Shown here one piece after another: positions 47,880 through 62,289 of a stretch of 64,000 bases of DNA. The DNA comes from Rhyacichthys aspro (Eukaryota; Chordata; Actinopteri; Gobiiformes; Rhyacichthyidae). The translations under genes and the position numbers were made by a program. The notes beneath the pieces were generated by a model, which did no database searches, was not told the DNA's origin, and saw only the letters and a list, made by a program, of their open reading frames with translations. Location of the stretch: the NCBI GenBank assembly GCA_036850595.1, contig CM072166.1, positions 15,580,758 to 15,644,757 of the forward strand, in the 5' to 3' direction. Numbering within the stretch: the first letter of the stretch is position 1; every line of letters starts with the position of its first letter.

Positions 47880-48337
47880 GGGAGAAAACTTGTCTGGAAG
47901 ATAAAAATGTCACGACCGCTTTGAAAAGAACACTGCAATACACAAGCAGATATGTAGGTTCCGTCTCAATGCAGCCTGATAGAGAGAAGCTCCTGTTGTG
48001 AGAAAACAGCATTAGATAATCCCTGGAGCAAACCTTAACTGTAGCAATAACGATTATCACCAAACAGCCCATCACACACACACACACAACCACATACACA
48101 GTGAGATGAGCTGAAGGTCTTCTCCCAGCGTCTGATGTTGTAAATATAGTGCTGTTTAAGGTTGGAGGTGAGTCATTTGGCACATACACATTTGCACATA
48201 CCGTACATCTATCTAAATGCTAACACCGTTTATACCCACCATTCCAGTGCCTTGACATCTTCATACTGCTGCTGTAATCCCGAACAGTTACTCTTAAAAT
48301 CAAAACTTCAATAGAGCTGGTTATGTAATGCTTTGTG

Positions 48338-48368
48338 ACAATCCAGTTAAACCATTAAACTGGATTGT
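48338..48368. repeat. perfect 11-bp inverted repeat, 9-nt loop
   Basis: ACAATCCAGTT (48338-48348) and AACTGGATTGT (48358-48368) pair perfectly around AAACCATTA. It is followed by a T-rich stretch. As part of an intron it could form a small stem-loop. No function is known. Confidence 0.6.
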
Positions 48369-48579
48369 TTTTGTTTAGTGGTAGCATTACTGTCTCATCC
48401 ACACTCTCTTCCTTTAGTGCAGATGTTTGGGGGCAAGTATTGTGCTTTTGTGAGGTTTGAGCGGTTCAGTGAGGTCTTTCAGGTGTGTATTTCCTGTGGG
48501 TAGCATTGTTGTTTGTGCTGGTCAGCCTTTTGTCTCATAGCTGGCCTAATTTTGGATTAAATTATGGGTTGATTTAATT

Positions 48580-48642
48580 TAGGGGTGGTGGTAATGCACC
48601 ACAAAGCTGGATGCCAACCACACTTAAAGAAGAAGAAGATGA
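48580..48642 (+). repeat. possible retroelement 3' tail
   Basis: GGGGTGGTGGTAATGCACCA then CAAAGCTGGATGCCAACCAC is followed by AAAGAAGAAGAAGATG. This order, ending in a GAA-rich tail, is familiar from abundant fish retroelement ends. Family not determined. Confidence 0.35.
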
Positions 48643-49241
48643 GCATAGGCCGGCACGTTGTTCAAGAAGCAAACATTAAAATGTGGGTCGCTGACATTGC
48701 ACAAATGCATATTAGGTAAGGTAACACACACGTGGCTCGAGGGCCATGCAGAAAAATGCGAAGGCTCCTTAACAGCTTCTTAACATTCTTGGTCCATCTG
48801 CTAATGATAAACTACACAGCAACAACATACTTGAGTAGAACTGTAGTCCGTCACTAATTGTTGGTCTCACACATCTGTTAGGAAACAAGTTTTTTCACCA
48901 GCTCCAGATTGTGTACATTTTTAATATTGCTTACTCATACAAATAAAAAGAAAATTATTCCTTCTTTCTCTTTGGGCATGCATCATTCTACTCTGAGAAT
49001 TTCTTTGGAACCATATTTGTACAGATGGCTGGAGCAAAGAAACCGCCAAACATGGCATAAAGCTAGCTGTGGCTACTGCTAGCACTAGTTTATAAATTAG
49101 TTAAAGCCAACCTTATATCTTGAATTCATAGTAATTTAATTTGAGATTTTTTTTATACATTGTGTAAACAGCAATGTTATTTCAATATGTTAGCAAAACT
49201 CAGATTTGCTGGCATTTTTTTTCATATTAGCATGCTAATCC

Positions 49242-49724
49242 TGCATTCATGTGATCCTTGGAAACTCGGAGTATCTGAGTTAGGAAGTCGTTCTTCCGAC
49301 TTTGGTGTGTTCACATGATTTCAGCTCGGAAAATCAGAACATTCTACACCATAACAACAAGAAAGATGGACAAAAAGTCAAAAATGTGCTAATGTTATTT
49401 TTAAATGAGTTAATAAAGTCAAAATAGCAAGTATTAGCCTATTAGCAGCAGTTCAAGCCTATTCAAAACAGAAGGTAACATAACGTATGTTGAAACCTTT
49501 AAATACCAGTCTTAAATAAATAAATAACTCAGTATATAGTCTAAAAAAAAAAGCATAATAGGACAAAGAAAAGTTGTACTGTCATATTATCAAGTTAATG
49601 TACTACAGTTGGTATGAAATAATGACTTATATTACTAAAATATCTTAAACATATAAAATCTCGGGCAACTCGAACTCACCCCAGAAAAACGTTTTCCCGA
49701 GTTCCCAAGGATCACATGAATGCA
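49242..49724. mobile_element. MITE with 28-bp inverted termini
   Basis: The left terminus TGCATTCATGTGATCCTTGG (49242-49261, continuing AAACTCGG) is matched by the right terminus, which reads outward TGCATTCATGTGATCCTTGG (continuing GAACTCGG). Thus 27 of 28 positions agree. Element length is 483 bp. A subterminal AGTCGTTCTTCCGACT near-palindrome (49285-49300) lies near the left end. I could not find a convincing target duplication. No transposase frame. The high terminal identity suggests a fairly young insertion. Confidence 0.75.
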
Positions 49725-52700
49725 CCATATGACCAATAAGTGCTAAAATTAGCTCATATGGCTAAGTGATGCTAATGGGGAATGACTTGCTGATTCACTT
49801 TGAAATCACAATGTAGTGAACATCTGACATGTCGCAGTTGACTTTCAAATACTTGATTTGAATAATGAAAATTTGAGAGAAAATGTCTTAAAAATGTACA
49901 ACAGTAAGAAAAGGCTTTATGGATTCAACTTCCTATGCAGTGTCTATTATTTTCTACTGTCTACTGTGTTTCCAGGGAGCAAAAGCAAATCCCCCTGCAC
50001 CATTTGGTCCCCATGTCTGCCTTGTTTAACTTTTCTCTACATCTTCAGAGAGCTATCATTTACAGACATGCCTAAACTCTGTCCAAAGACCACCCTTCAC
50101 AAGATTTATCCTCACTTGTGCTCGGCTGGTCTATTTTTCTGAGGCTCTTGTTTTACTTTGCACTTGATTTCCTCGGTCATTCGGGCTCACCTATTTACGT
50201 CTGCATGTATACACACTCCACATCAAGCCACGCCGCTCACGCTCCGTTAAGCCAAGTGCTAAAGTCCAAATAGCAACTCCTGATGGATGGAAGTTTTAAA
50301 ACACCTCTGGCAGCCACATTAGCAAGTTCCAAGACATGTCGGCTTCTATTTATCTCTTGAGCTGACCAATGCTGTTTAAGTTGTCTGTTGCTAGACAGCA
50401 GCTGTTGTAACTTTCCTAAACTGTTTCATGGAAAAAGTATTTTTTTTTCCATTATTATTAGTGTTTATTTGGTTACTATGCCACTTTTCTCTGGCCTCCT
50501 ATGACTGAATTACTCCTATGCCAACATTTATCAAAGCAGTTATGTGGTATAGCTTGTCTAGCTGCATTTTTGTGGTTAACTGCAATATAAGTTTATAATT
50601 TGGCCATCAATATAATTCTTACTTTTGCACTGCCATGACACATAAACATTCCCTTGTTAGCTTACATTACTTTGCCTTTGCAATGCCTATTCTAAATTGG
50701 CTAAGTTATATCGTATATAAGCTGGCAAGGGAATAATTTGTTCTTGAAGTAAATGAAGGAGTAGAGTAGAATAATATTTATTTGGCTCAGGGCTAACGTG
50801 TGAGTCAAAGTCCAGGTCAAAGTTATGGCTAGTTTAGTCATGAGTTAATTGCTAATGTTATGATTTGTTAGTTATATATTTTCAGGCCTACCTTACCTAT
50901 ACTTACCTATTGTAAGCAAAAAACAATGTATGAAAAAACAAAAAACAATGTATGGTTGATATTATGATATTGATCAATAAAGTAAAAGCTAGTATGTATT
51001 ATTTACTTATGTGTCCCTGCATCAATTAAGCAAATTTCATGTAAAAGACTACAAACAACCAGTTCTAGCGGAGTCCAGTCCCTAACACTTTAGGATTTTC
51101 AGTCGGTTTGTGTTCTCTAGTGTTCCCTCCATTCCATTGTCTGTTCTTATCTTCCATATCGTCTTATTGCCAGGCGTAGACCCATGAGTCCACACCGCTT
51201 CACCAATGAGCACTAAATCAGTGTTGTTTAGCTCTAAACAGCCGAGGAGAAGATGATAGGCATGGCGCTTAACAGATGGAGGGAATACGCCTCCGAGTCC
51301 CGAACAGTGGGGAAGTCCTAAGGGATAGATTTGCTGGTCGCTCCTCTGCTACGCCTCACTGTCCTCAGTTCTCTCTCCTTCCTCGTGTTCTCACTCTCCC
51401 TCCGTGCCTCTCTTTGACTTTCCCGTCGACGCTGCCATTTGTTTTCCTCCGCCTTTAGTGCTATCTGCTGTTCTCACAGGCCTACAGGGGTGGACGCAGG
51501 ATTCTCGAGTGTGCCATCACATCAACTGCCTTGACTGTTTCTACTGCCTCTTTTACACAGCACTTTTAAGTTAGGCTTATTTCATGCCTTTGTGCTGCAG
51601 AAATATGCAGTATAATATGCAATTATCCACTTTCATTATGCAAAGTGAGTCACAAAGTGTAGCAGACGCAAGAAGTGGCAGGTTTAGACGGCTTTCCTCG
51701 GCTATAAACAAGAGATGTATTGAAAAAGTTTTAGATAATTGTTTATCCATTGTGCTCCATCTCTAGGAGTTTATCCAATAAAATAATGGGACATGAGGCA
51801 CAGAGGATCTTGGGATTTAATGCAGTTAAATGAGAACGTGATGGTTGTGATGGAATATATATAACTAATGGCCTACTTAAATAAGGCAGGAAGGAATACG
51901 CAAAATCATAAATAGCACCGATTTAGATTTCAAACTGTCAAAGTTTAAAAGAAAATAATACAAAAAATATACCTAATGGCTTTATGCACCAGGCATATAT
52001 CTGTTAAAAGAACTAAAGCTTCTCACAAATCTACAATAAACATATCATGTTTTTTTTTTACACTTCAATAAGGTGCATCAAGTCTTACCTGATGTGAGGT
52101 GCTGACTCCAGCGGAGTTACAGTAGCATCCTGGGAACAATCTGCAGTGTCTACAATTTGAAAGGACTGTTTAGCTAATATACAGTGTAATATACAGTGTT
52201 CAATGTATGAATTTGTGCTAATTAGCCATGTATTCTATTCTTTTAGCAATACCGCGTGTGCTATAGACGGTAGAGTCTCTATTAATATGTACACACTATG
52301 TCACTCTAGTCCCCGGTTGGCTTTTATTACTGACACTGTTCCCTGGATACAAACTCACATTGACTCCCTCTTTGCTATTTGTTGTTTTGCGCAGATCATC
52401 TTTAAAGGTACAGATCCCAGTATAATGTGGAGCTATAACATGACAGAAAGGGTTGAACTGAGGGTTGCGTGTTTTGGAGCTCTTTTAACCATACAGCAAA
52501 ACAACAAATTATAGCTAATCTTTCCTTCTAAATCATTCCCCTAAGTTGGAACAATAACCCACCAATGTCCAGTGTGATTTAAAGCACTCTGGCCTACTCT
52601 GTCTTGTAGAGTCTTAAAGTTTTATTATCTTGGTGGCAGCCATTTTAGATGATCTTGTCTTTGTGGAGGCCTTGTGGTGCATTCCCCGTTGATGAAGATG

Positions 52701-53758
52701 TAGTCAGTAGCTGTGGCTGCGTGTGTGCACGCTGTAGAAGCCACTGTGCAAAGACAAGACACCAAATTGGGTAATATATGAGTTGGGAGCGCTGCCATTG
52801 GTTAGAACACAGGGCTTTATTGCATGTTGTGAATACAGTGCATATGGTTCTGATTTGCGCTACATTTTTATTTCCCGAGCTGCACACACAACACACACAC
52901 AAACATAGAGAAACAACAAACAGCATCACAGTGCTAGCTCCCAAATATGATGGAGCAAAAGATTTGTGTGCTCAGCCCCCTCCCCAACCAACCTCCTGTC
53001 TATTTTCATATATTGCACACTACATACTAACAGGAACTGCATGTTTTTCCTTTTATTCCATGATCCCTGGCCTTTGGCTTCCTCACGCCTCTGTTGCTCA
53101 TTCCTGGTGGCTACTCTTGCAGTTAATTGCCAGTCATGGCAAGTATGGCCCTATTGATTTGTCTCGATTATAGATCCTGCACTGGCCAAGGACTCATTAC
53201 GGTAATAGGCCTACGCTGACAACTGCACATTACAACTGGGGAACTGGGATGTAAAGGCCTGCTGTAATGGGTTTTGACAGGTCATAGAAGCAGTGATCCA
53301 AACTCAAAAAGGACTTAGTTTGGATAAACATAGGGTGGTGAATGAAAACTTTTAAAGCTTTTAACTTTTGATAATTTCAACAGTGATGAGAGGTCACACT
53401 AGAATCCAAAAGTTAATTGTTGCCCCTAGTACTTCTATTGGCAGCAATACTAATGCACAGAATTGTCCCCAAAGTAACGTCTGTAGTAACGAATGAGGTA
53501 AAATGACCTTGTAGCACACATTTTTTAGGTCCATCCTTGGTTGTGATCTGATTTTGCGAGGATAAGCAGCCTGAAACACCAGTCTGATTTACTTCCTGTT
53601 GTCAGTCCTGTTCATATCTATCATATTCATGTTTTGCATTTCAAAATATGTGCAAAAATATACCCAAATTACTTTGTTATGGTGTGAACTTTTAGAGGTC
53701 ACTTTGTATGTGTACTTTTAATTGCTTCTTCTTCTATAAACAAAAATGTAAAAAGTTA

Positions 53759-53836
53759 AAAAGCCAAAGGGTACTGCTAGGTTTGGTCATTCATATCTGA
53801 TATCGGAGTTCTACCTGGCAGTACCCTTGGGCTTTT
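53759..53836. repeat. 24-bp inverted repeat, miRNA-like hairpin
   Basis: AAAAGCCAAAGGGTACTGCT (continuing AGGT, 53759-53782) pairs with ACCTGGCAGTACCCTTGGGC (continuing TTTT, 53813-53836). 22 of 24 positions match (two more can wobble-pair or mismatch depending on strand) around a 30-nt loop. The size and shape would fit a pre-miRNA stem or a small palindromic element. No known miRNA was recognised. Pairing does not clearly extend beyond the arms. Confidence 0.5.
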
Positions 53837-56800
53837 GAACCCTGGGGTTTTTCAGATTTTTTATTTTTTTTTTTAATAGCCAAAAGGTGCAGACTTTCTA
53901 AACTGGTCCATGCTTTGATCATGCTCCACTTTTTGTGTATGTAATCAATGTAGTAAATAAATATGTGTGTTAAATTGATATAATTGGTGAATTTTATTGG
54001 CAGTATAGGCGTCAGTAGTTATTTCTACAACTATTTTTCTCTATATAAAAAAAGCTGGAGCAAATAATGCTTTAACATAGTCAGTGATGAGCCACATTGT
54101 TGGCAGTTTTATCTTAGGCTCTACATGGAATATGTGAAACGGAATCAGTTTGCCTTGCTTTGGAAGTTACATAAATGTTTCTGACAATATGACTTAGCAA
54201 AGAAATATGCCTTTCAAAACCTATTCTGGAAAAATAACACAAGGAAATACTAAAGCAATAACACATCAGTGACATGATTAATGGTGATTTGTTCACAATA
54301 GCTTTGTTTTCACCAGGAACATCTCGACAAGTAGTTCTCAGTTTGAAGTCCTATTGTTTTTTGAGAGCACTGTTTGGCTCCAACACAAGCAATTGAAGTG
54401 ATGTAGGGATGTTGAAAACCAAAATGCAAAACAGACGTCCTTGAACTGAGGTTTGAACAAAATGACATGCTATCACTGAATATAATAGAGCATAGTACAT
54501 ATAAGACATGTTGCCCACCCAAAAAGTTGAAGAGACAATGGCAACGATAAAAACACTGCCTTCACACACACTCCGTAATGCCAAGCCACAAACACTTCAC
54601 GCAAAACAAAATCCTCCACTTGTACAGCAGCTGGTGTGAGAAAAGGAGCAAATGGCACAAACACACACTTTAGCGGCTCAATCCTTACATTCCCTACATT
54701 CAAACAATCACACATTCCAAATATGTCTTTAAAATCGGCTTCTTGAAGTGGTGACAAACCTGACATTTCCTCGGAGCTAAGGAGAAGCTGGACACAGAAG
54801 TGCTGTGCCTGGGTTTATGTGTCAGGAACAAGTTAGCGTTAAGCGAGACAAGATCAGAGTATCTTAAGTGGAGCGTCACGCTATTCCCAGAGATATGGCT
54901 AATATCGCTATTTCCTTATGCTAACATTTGACTGCTTTAAAGCTAATATTTTACTAGACACTTTCTATCTGATGCTGCAGACAAGTTCCTTTCTTGTAGC
55001 CGTGGTCACCATTGCTGCTCACTTGTTGACAATGCTTCCGAATTCTAAATTCTGTGGTATTGTGCTGGAGCCCTGAAGTTGCCACTCAATTTCTGTCATT
55101 TGTTCACTCAAACCACTACAAAACAGCTTCTGCTGTTCGGTATGAACAACATGCTAGATATTCGGTCTCTGTAAAGTAAAGCTGTAACAGATTTGGTGGT
55201 TAATGAGGTTACTAGTTCAGTTTCAACCAGCAAACTTTTTTTGGAAAAAGCGGTTGAGTAAGTGTTAAGAGTTTAAATGACATTTTGTAACCCAGTCTAA
55301 ACAGTGGATGGTCATATGTATCAGAAAGACTTTAATTGTCTGCAATACATTGAGATCAACACATGTATAGCCTTTGTGATTATGATTTAACATTTAAACA
55401 GTAGGTCGTTGTTGTTGTTGTTTGGGTGCGTATGTGGTGTTTATTCAGTCTAATTTGCTGTTTATTTAGTGTACAGCAGATCAGTGTAGGTTTGTAAAGG
55501 TCATCATGTTATAGACTTACCAAAAAACAAACAAATCGGTTACCATCTTAGTGATCCCACTGATCCAGAACATAATTGAGGTTTGGTTTAACCGACTTTG
55601 TAGCACAACACCTTACACACTACATTGTTTGGGTTGTTAGGTAGTTTTTCTATACAGTAGTTCTCCTGAACACCCGACTACCAGACTCTCACATAAGAAA
55701 GTTCAGATGTCAGTGGAGTACTTACTAACACCTCTTTGAAAACAACAGTGGGAGGGAACTAGGTCAATGAAGCACACGCAGCCAAACACCTTCTTCTATG
55801 AATAATTCATCCACGCCTCTCATGTTTAAAAGGAAAGTTTTTGTTTACTCGACACCTGATTAATCGCAGTGGGGTTGGATTATTAGCAGGGGACGCTGTC
55901 ACTACTTTCATTTAATAATGTCTCATAACAATGCTCTTGCACTTGGAGAATTTGTATTCCTATTAAATTTGTACAAAAACAGTCAGCTCCGTCTCCACAA
56001 CACTTCAAAAGTTATCTTTCAAAGTGTATTTATGGTTAGTTGGATTAGACTTGTCTGCAAACTTTTCTCTTTAACAAATCCTTCAAGAATGTGAAAATAT
56101 AACCAAGGCATCAGCCAGAATGACTACAAGTGAATCAATCATTAACAAAGTACTTCCAAGGCTTCTAGTTTCTGGTTTATTTATGTAACCGTGTCTGCGT
56201 CTCTGTTGCTGGAAGCAGAGCCTCTGACCTCTGTGCTGAACCCTTCAGTCTATTATTGAGCCAAGCCTGGCTGCTGCGTAATGTATAATGCATCAGGCTT
56301 GTAATGTGTTGGCCTATTCCCAACGCCACTTCCTTTTTATCATTAAGATTCCTGCAGCAAATGCTACGGCTAATAAAATGGCTTCTTTATAAAAACCTAA
56401 GAGACAAAGGACAAAGATGCCCCTGCATGGATCTTTGGATTTCCCAGCAAGCTTCTCTAAAACAAGAAAATGGCTGATGTTGGTCCAAATACATACAGGT
56501 ATTTCTAATTGGTTTATATGAACGTGCAAGTTACAAAGAGAAAATTAGATATTTGTCGCCACATGGGTTCTGAAGCAAGCCTGCATTCTAATGATTGGCT
56601 ATTTGCTCAAGTATGCTGGCTCCTTTGTTGTTTACCATTAGCAGAATGGTAATTGCTAGGAAGCTATAACATTTACATATTTTTACATATATTGTGGCTT
56701 TTTGTGATGCATGTGCTAAACTCATCAGACAGAGTAGTTTATCTTTGATGAGGAAAATATATCCAAAGCATGCAAGCAGAGAAATTCCAATTATTGCTTT

Positions 56801-59800
56801 CGTGCATTTTTAACTTAATAGTTAACGTGTATATTAAGTGTAAGAGTTATAAGTTAAGTGTATATAGCATGTAAGTCTAATTGGGGGTAGAGATGTAATT
56901 TGAATTTCTCTTAATCAGACTAGTGCCACGTGTATACAGAGTAGCTAAATAGTGAGTCACTTGCTAATGTACTCTACACACTCACTGACAGCACACTCAA
57001 GCAGTCTGTCAGTAGCCATCAGCTAGTGCCCTTTAACTAATACATCAACAACAACAAAATCATCCTGCTGTACTCCACATTAGCACTATGCCAGAGAACA
57101 AAACCTTGACTATTCAATGTGAAAGAATTCCCTAATCTGGTTTCTTCCTTTTAAGTTAAAATAAATGCGTAGATATTTCCCTCTGTTGCCACTTAATGAA
57201 CCTGTGCCGTTAGAATTAGACAGCTTCACTGCATTTTAATTAAGGACAGTGTTTATTTTGAGAGCAGCAGACCACAAAGAGAGCTCCACAGTGCGTTAAA
57301 CTAAGCAGTTATTTGTATAATCAAGTAGATAGCAAAACACTATTGTCCTCCTTGTGTAGGTCTGCATTGAGGTCTGCTTAGTAACTGAACCCTCCAACTG
57401 ACCTGGTTTGCTCTTAAATGCAACAGAGGATCACAGTAGGGCCCCACCATCATGTCACATTTTGAAACTGTTAAAACTGCTAAGTTTAACGGTCTAACAT
57501 CTTTTCTCTAACATCTTTTTAATCAGAAATGTTCAGGTCAGTTGAGGCTTTGATACTAAGATAAATTAGCTTTCTAACATTAGCTTTTGTTCCCACTTCC
57601 CAATTAAGTCAAATGACAACATGTTTTATTTGTACACGAACAGACCTTACAAGTGCATAGGATGTTGTTATCAAAATGCTTAACTTTTTTTCTTTAAAGT
57701 TCAGTACTGTAAATTGTAACCGTGATCTCTCCCTTTTGCTCCCTTCTTTCCTAAACCCTAACCCGCAATATGGAGCAGTAGTTTTTGCATAATCCTGCTT
57801 CCAGACGCACAAACAGACAACAACAACAACAAAAAAAAAATCTTAGAAATGTGGGAACATGGGGCAGACCCCATCCAAGAATGATAATGGTTCACCCTTG
57901 GGGAAAAATAGTTTTCTCAAACAAATAATCACAAATACTGACAGCCTTATGTGTGCTGAGGATGTAATTTTGTTTCATGTCCATAATCCCAGCGGGAAGC
58001 TGCCACAGTCATAACATCCCCTCAAAGGAGCTCTGGCTTCAAACAGTGTGTTTTGGTGGCTTTGTCAGGCTGGGTGGCACAAATAAAAAGATAAAAGATG
58101 CCAGTAATGCTGTGTATTTGTTTTCTGTTGTACATCGACAGGGTTGAAGGGGAAATCAGAAGAATGATTAGCTGTTGTTTGTTCATACATTTAAGGATGA
58201 ATCTCTGTTTGTGACAGATCTTGTTGAAAACACTCATTCACACCTCAAAAGGAAGGAAAGGAGAATGATAGTTCCTGTAATATCTTTACAGTGAAAGTGT
58301 GAAAGCTAGAGCCATATTTTAGCATGAATGTGAATCTGCCAGTTTTTAATGGCCCTAATTGGCTCCAGCTCATCGCTCCGTGTCGAGGTCTCGCCCCACA
58401 CGCCGAACCACAACAATCGAATCAGTACTTGTCTCCATTTAACTCCCGCGTGTTCATCCACCTCCTCTCTATTCTCTCTGCTCAAGTGGCTTCACACATA
58501 AAGCACCATTTTGGAAGTAAATGCAGTGTGAAAAATGCAGCGTTAGAGTCTAGTGGAATAGCTTTCCAGAGATCCAAGTTCATTTACTTTTGTGCAGTAC
58601 CTCTTTAACTTGAATGCATCTGGAGTTTCAGCACTTTTCATTAAAATTTGATGGGAAAATTGCATTTTATTTTCTCCCTTTGATCAACACAGAGATATTG
58701 TAACCAGCCATCAGGCTTGTCAAAGTACACATTTCTGAATCATCACTAGTTGAATGAGCCATACATTATGCTATGAGAGTGCGGCAAATGACAAGAGATT
58801 AGTGAATCAGTGATGTTTCACTCTTGTCAAATGGTACAAAGAACATTGAGTGCATTCGTGGTTATGACCATATCCAAGGGATGATGTTTACATGAGTGAA
58901 ACATAAGTGTTAGCAAGCATGGCAAAGTTACATTGGAGACATGGCATATTTACGTCATTTTAAGCAACATGGCAAAGAGAACAGCTTGAAAATAGTCTGA
59001 GGTGTAGTAATGGATAAAAGGTCCATGAGACACTTTAAGACACACCAGCTGTGTTGATGCACCAATCTGTTACCTGTGCCAATGTAGACCAAACATCTAC
59101 ATTGGGGGATCATTAAAGGAGCTGATTCATCACAAAGAACTGCATGTGATTACAGTTCAATGTTGATGACACATTCATCGTCCTGCGACTGAGGCACCAC
59201 ACTGACACTTCGCTCACAGTTAACAAGCTGAGCATGAAGTGTCTCAGAGTCAGCTGTCACCTGCCTATAACCAGTGCTTCTCTGCAGTGACATAACCACT
59301 GGGTACAAGGGGAGAGAATGATTACACCTGACAGTAAAGCCCATTTCTTTGTAGCTGCCCCCAACTTTAGGTAATGCAGCTACCAATAAAGCCCCTGTTT
59401 GATGATACAAGTCTTGATTATAAAGAGACAGTGGCTGCTTTGTCAGTAATCTGGTGTTAAACATAAAGCATCATTACACTTTCAAATTTGTCTAAATGAC
59501 ATGCAGCTAATTTGCTTAAATCTATGTGTTCAAGTTCTTTGTGTTGGGATGTGTCCATGTGTCAACATTATATTGTTTTACCAGGCAACAAAGTAGGCTA
59601 GTGTTTAACTCTCAACAACTTTTTTAACTTCTCATCAAAGCAGCAATTTATGCACTATTGTACTGGTTTGATTTTGGGTACTGGCAGATACCAAAGCACC
59701 CAGATTTGTATCTGTATCCTTACTGAGTGCATTCCTAATCTTATCCATGAGAGTGCATGTAAAAACTGTGCTGTCTGATGGAATATTACTTGATCACTTC

Positions 59801-62289
59801 CCAGTTTGGAGTGTTAAAAGTTGATTGTCGCTGTATGGAACTTGCCATCTTTTTTTGCTGTACATCAGTCAAAATCAGGAGCACGCAAGTTTTGCCTTTT
59901 GCCATAATAGAGGATAAGCCTATTATTACACATTCTACACAGCTCTATATCTACAGCCCTTAATTATTATAAGAGGCATGATGCTGCATTAATATTGTCC
60001 AAAGCCCTCTATTAAAAGACATCTGAGTCAACTTTAACAGTACTGTATGTGCCAATACTGAGTTCCATTCCAGATTATCTTTACAGACCCCTGTGTTAAG
60101 ATAATTGAAAAATTGAAGTGTTTTTATTAACAGAATATTACATTACATGTTATAGGTTAAATTTAAGACCAATAATGATAATAATAATAATGTTTTATGT
60201 GAAATGTGAGAACAACTTAATGTTTTCATATTTCACATTTAGTGAAAGAAAGATGCATGGATTTGTAGTCATAGATGTGGTGTTTGTGATAGAGTGTGTT
60301 GTTGTTTTTGTGTGTTCCACTTTGTAAAACAGACTTGAGTGTGAGCTCAGGTGTAGCTGTGGAAGTGAGACCATTAGCATGTTCACACCATGTCGGAACT
60401 GCTCTCCTCTGGGGGCACTAGAGAAGACTGTTGTGGCAAACTCGGGAAGAATCACAAAATAGAGTTATTGTAAGACCACAGTAGTAAAAAGGTCAATAAA
60501 TAAACACTATTGTGTTTTGTGAAAAGTCAGATGTCTATTTCTGGAACAGTGGTTTAGACCATAGACTGCAGACATAGTGACTGTGTCCGGTCTATAGTGG
60601 TCCGTAATGGAAGTAAGTCAGTAGGTGCATGTTTTCAACAGAAAAAAAAACGTAACCTGCAAATCCACCACCAGATGTCATAAAAACATCCCACCTTAAG
60701 TTATGGAACCAGCTGGTAAGCAAACAACAATACCATATCACCAAGAATTCACCATAACCATTAATAGAAACTAGCGTTTAAACCTAGTGAAGCCAATGGT
60801 CAGTAAACATCTGGAAAACAAAAATACATCATCTACAAAATAAAAAATACTCTAGTATTTGATCCCGAAGGCAGCCTGTGACTCTGAAGAAGTTTCTTTT
60901 TCAAAGCTAAAGCCCTATTAAAGCCTTTCTTGACGGAATAAAGACATATTTACTCTGGCCTTAAGCTCTTTCTCTGAATCTGTGAAGTCTTAATAGACCC
61001 ATTCAAGTGAAGTCTTCGAGTCATTTTACCTTTTCAGTCCTTTTTACTTCTCTTATTCGCCATTTCCCTCTGGAAGATCAATAATTCAACTGTTCATCTC
61101 CTCGTTGAAATAACTGAGCAGTCACTGAAAGTGTCAAAGAGCACACTGCTATAAAAATGGCTTACGCACAATTTCGGCTGACCCCTCGCATTTACGCATT
61201 TGGCAAGTCGCTAACCCGCTGGAATGGGTTCGAAGGGTTTGATTTGTGTTGAATGCAGCGCTCATTCTTTAGCATTTCTTTTTCACATCCTGGCATATGA
61301 TTCACAAGTTGGGTAGCGGAATATAGAGCAGTGCCACAGGCCAGGTTGCAACATATTGTAATATATGCCTGTGTATTACAGATCAGTATAAGAGGAGAGC
61401 TGATTGCCTTCAAGCAAAGAGGAATATGTCAAACCGCAGATCCGTGGTTCATCGGAAAAGCACATATATGGCCCATATATATTTCATAAAGCATCCACCA
61501 ACCAATAAGTCATACTTCTAATATGGCTGAGGATCAAGAGTAGGGTTAAAATGATTGCATATATAGCATACAACCACAGCACATTTGAATAAGATTAGAA
61601 TAATGCTTTGGAATCAACTGGTCATCAAGGATACCATATCATTTAAGGAAGACAGGCAGTAAAAATGAACCGACGCATTAAGTTTTTGTCTGTGTGTTTT
61701 CTAACTTAAACACGGTCCATCACTCTTTGAAAAGTTTAAGAGTCCATAAATAATTCAGCATTTTACACAAAACAAGAAGATTCTGTTGGCTTTACACAAG
61801 ATGGCCTCCTCACACAACTGCAAACTTTTGAATACAGCCAGGGAGATGTTTTTGTGTGAGATCGTCCCTGATTGTATTATCACGTAAACAGTAAACTTGA
61901 CCTCCCACCCAGTCCCAGACAGCTATTGGCTACTGGTGACACACAGCAAGTAGAACAACAATCGTAAAATGTTGTGTTCTTGTTCTTCATCAATGCACGT
62001 CCTGATAATGTATTATTTGTATTTTATGTATAAATCCAAGCTAAGCGGCAGAAGGGTTGAGCATAACCATGTGAACACAGATTGTTTTAATACTCCATGG
62101 CCCGGTGATATGTTTTGGAGCTTTGGAAATAGCATGTAAGTCAACGTGGTTCTAGAACAATGCGTGGCCTGCCATTTCAGTCTATTTATACCCTAATGAA
62201 AAAGATCAAATCTAAAAAAATAAAAAAAAAACATCTAAAATGAGAGAGGGGACATAAGATGATGAACTGTCAGGCCACTACCAGGAGGG

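Noticed and set aside
52778..53173. 131-codon + strand open frame
   Set aside because: No family resemblance. It includes a CA-rich simple stretch and overlaps a 99-codon minus-strand frame, so it is treated as a chance frame.
54310..54766. Three overlapping minus-strand frames with hydrophobic segments
   Set aside because: Overlap in different frames without a consistent reading, no recognisable membrane-protein family, no splice sites.
60555..60625. CCATAGAC...GGTCTATAG near-palindrome
   Set aside because: Resembles a fragment of a common fish repeat but both boundaries are unclear and pairing is weak.
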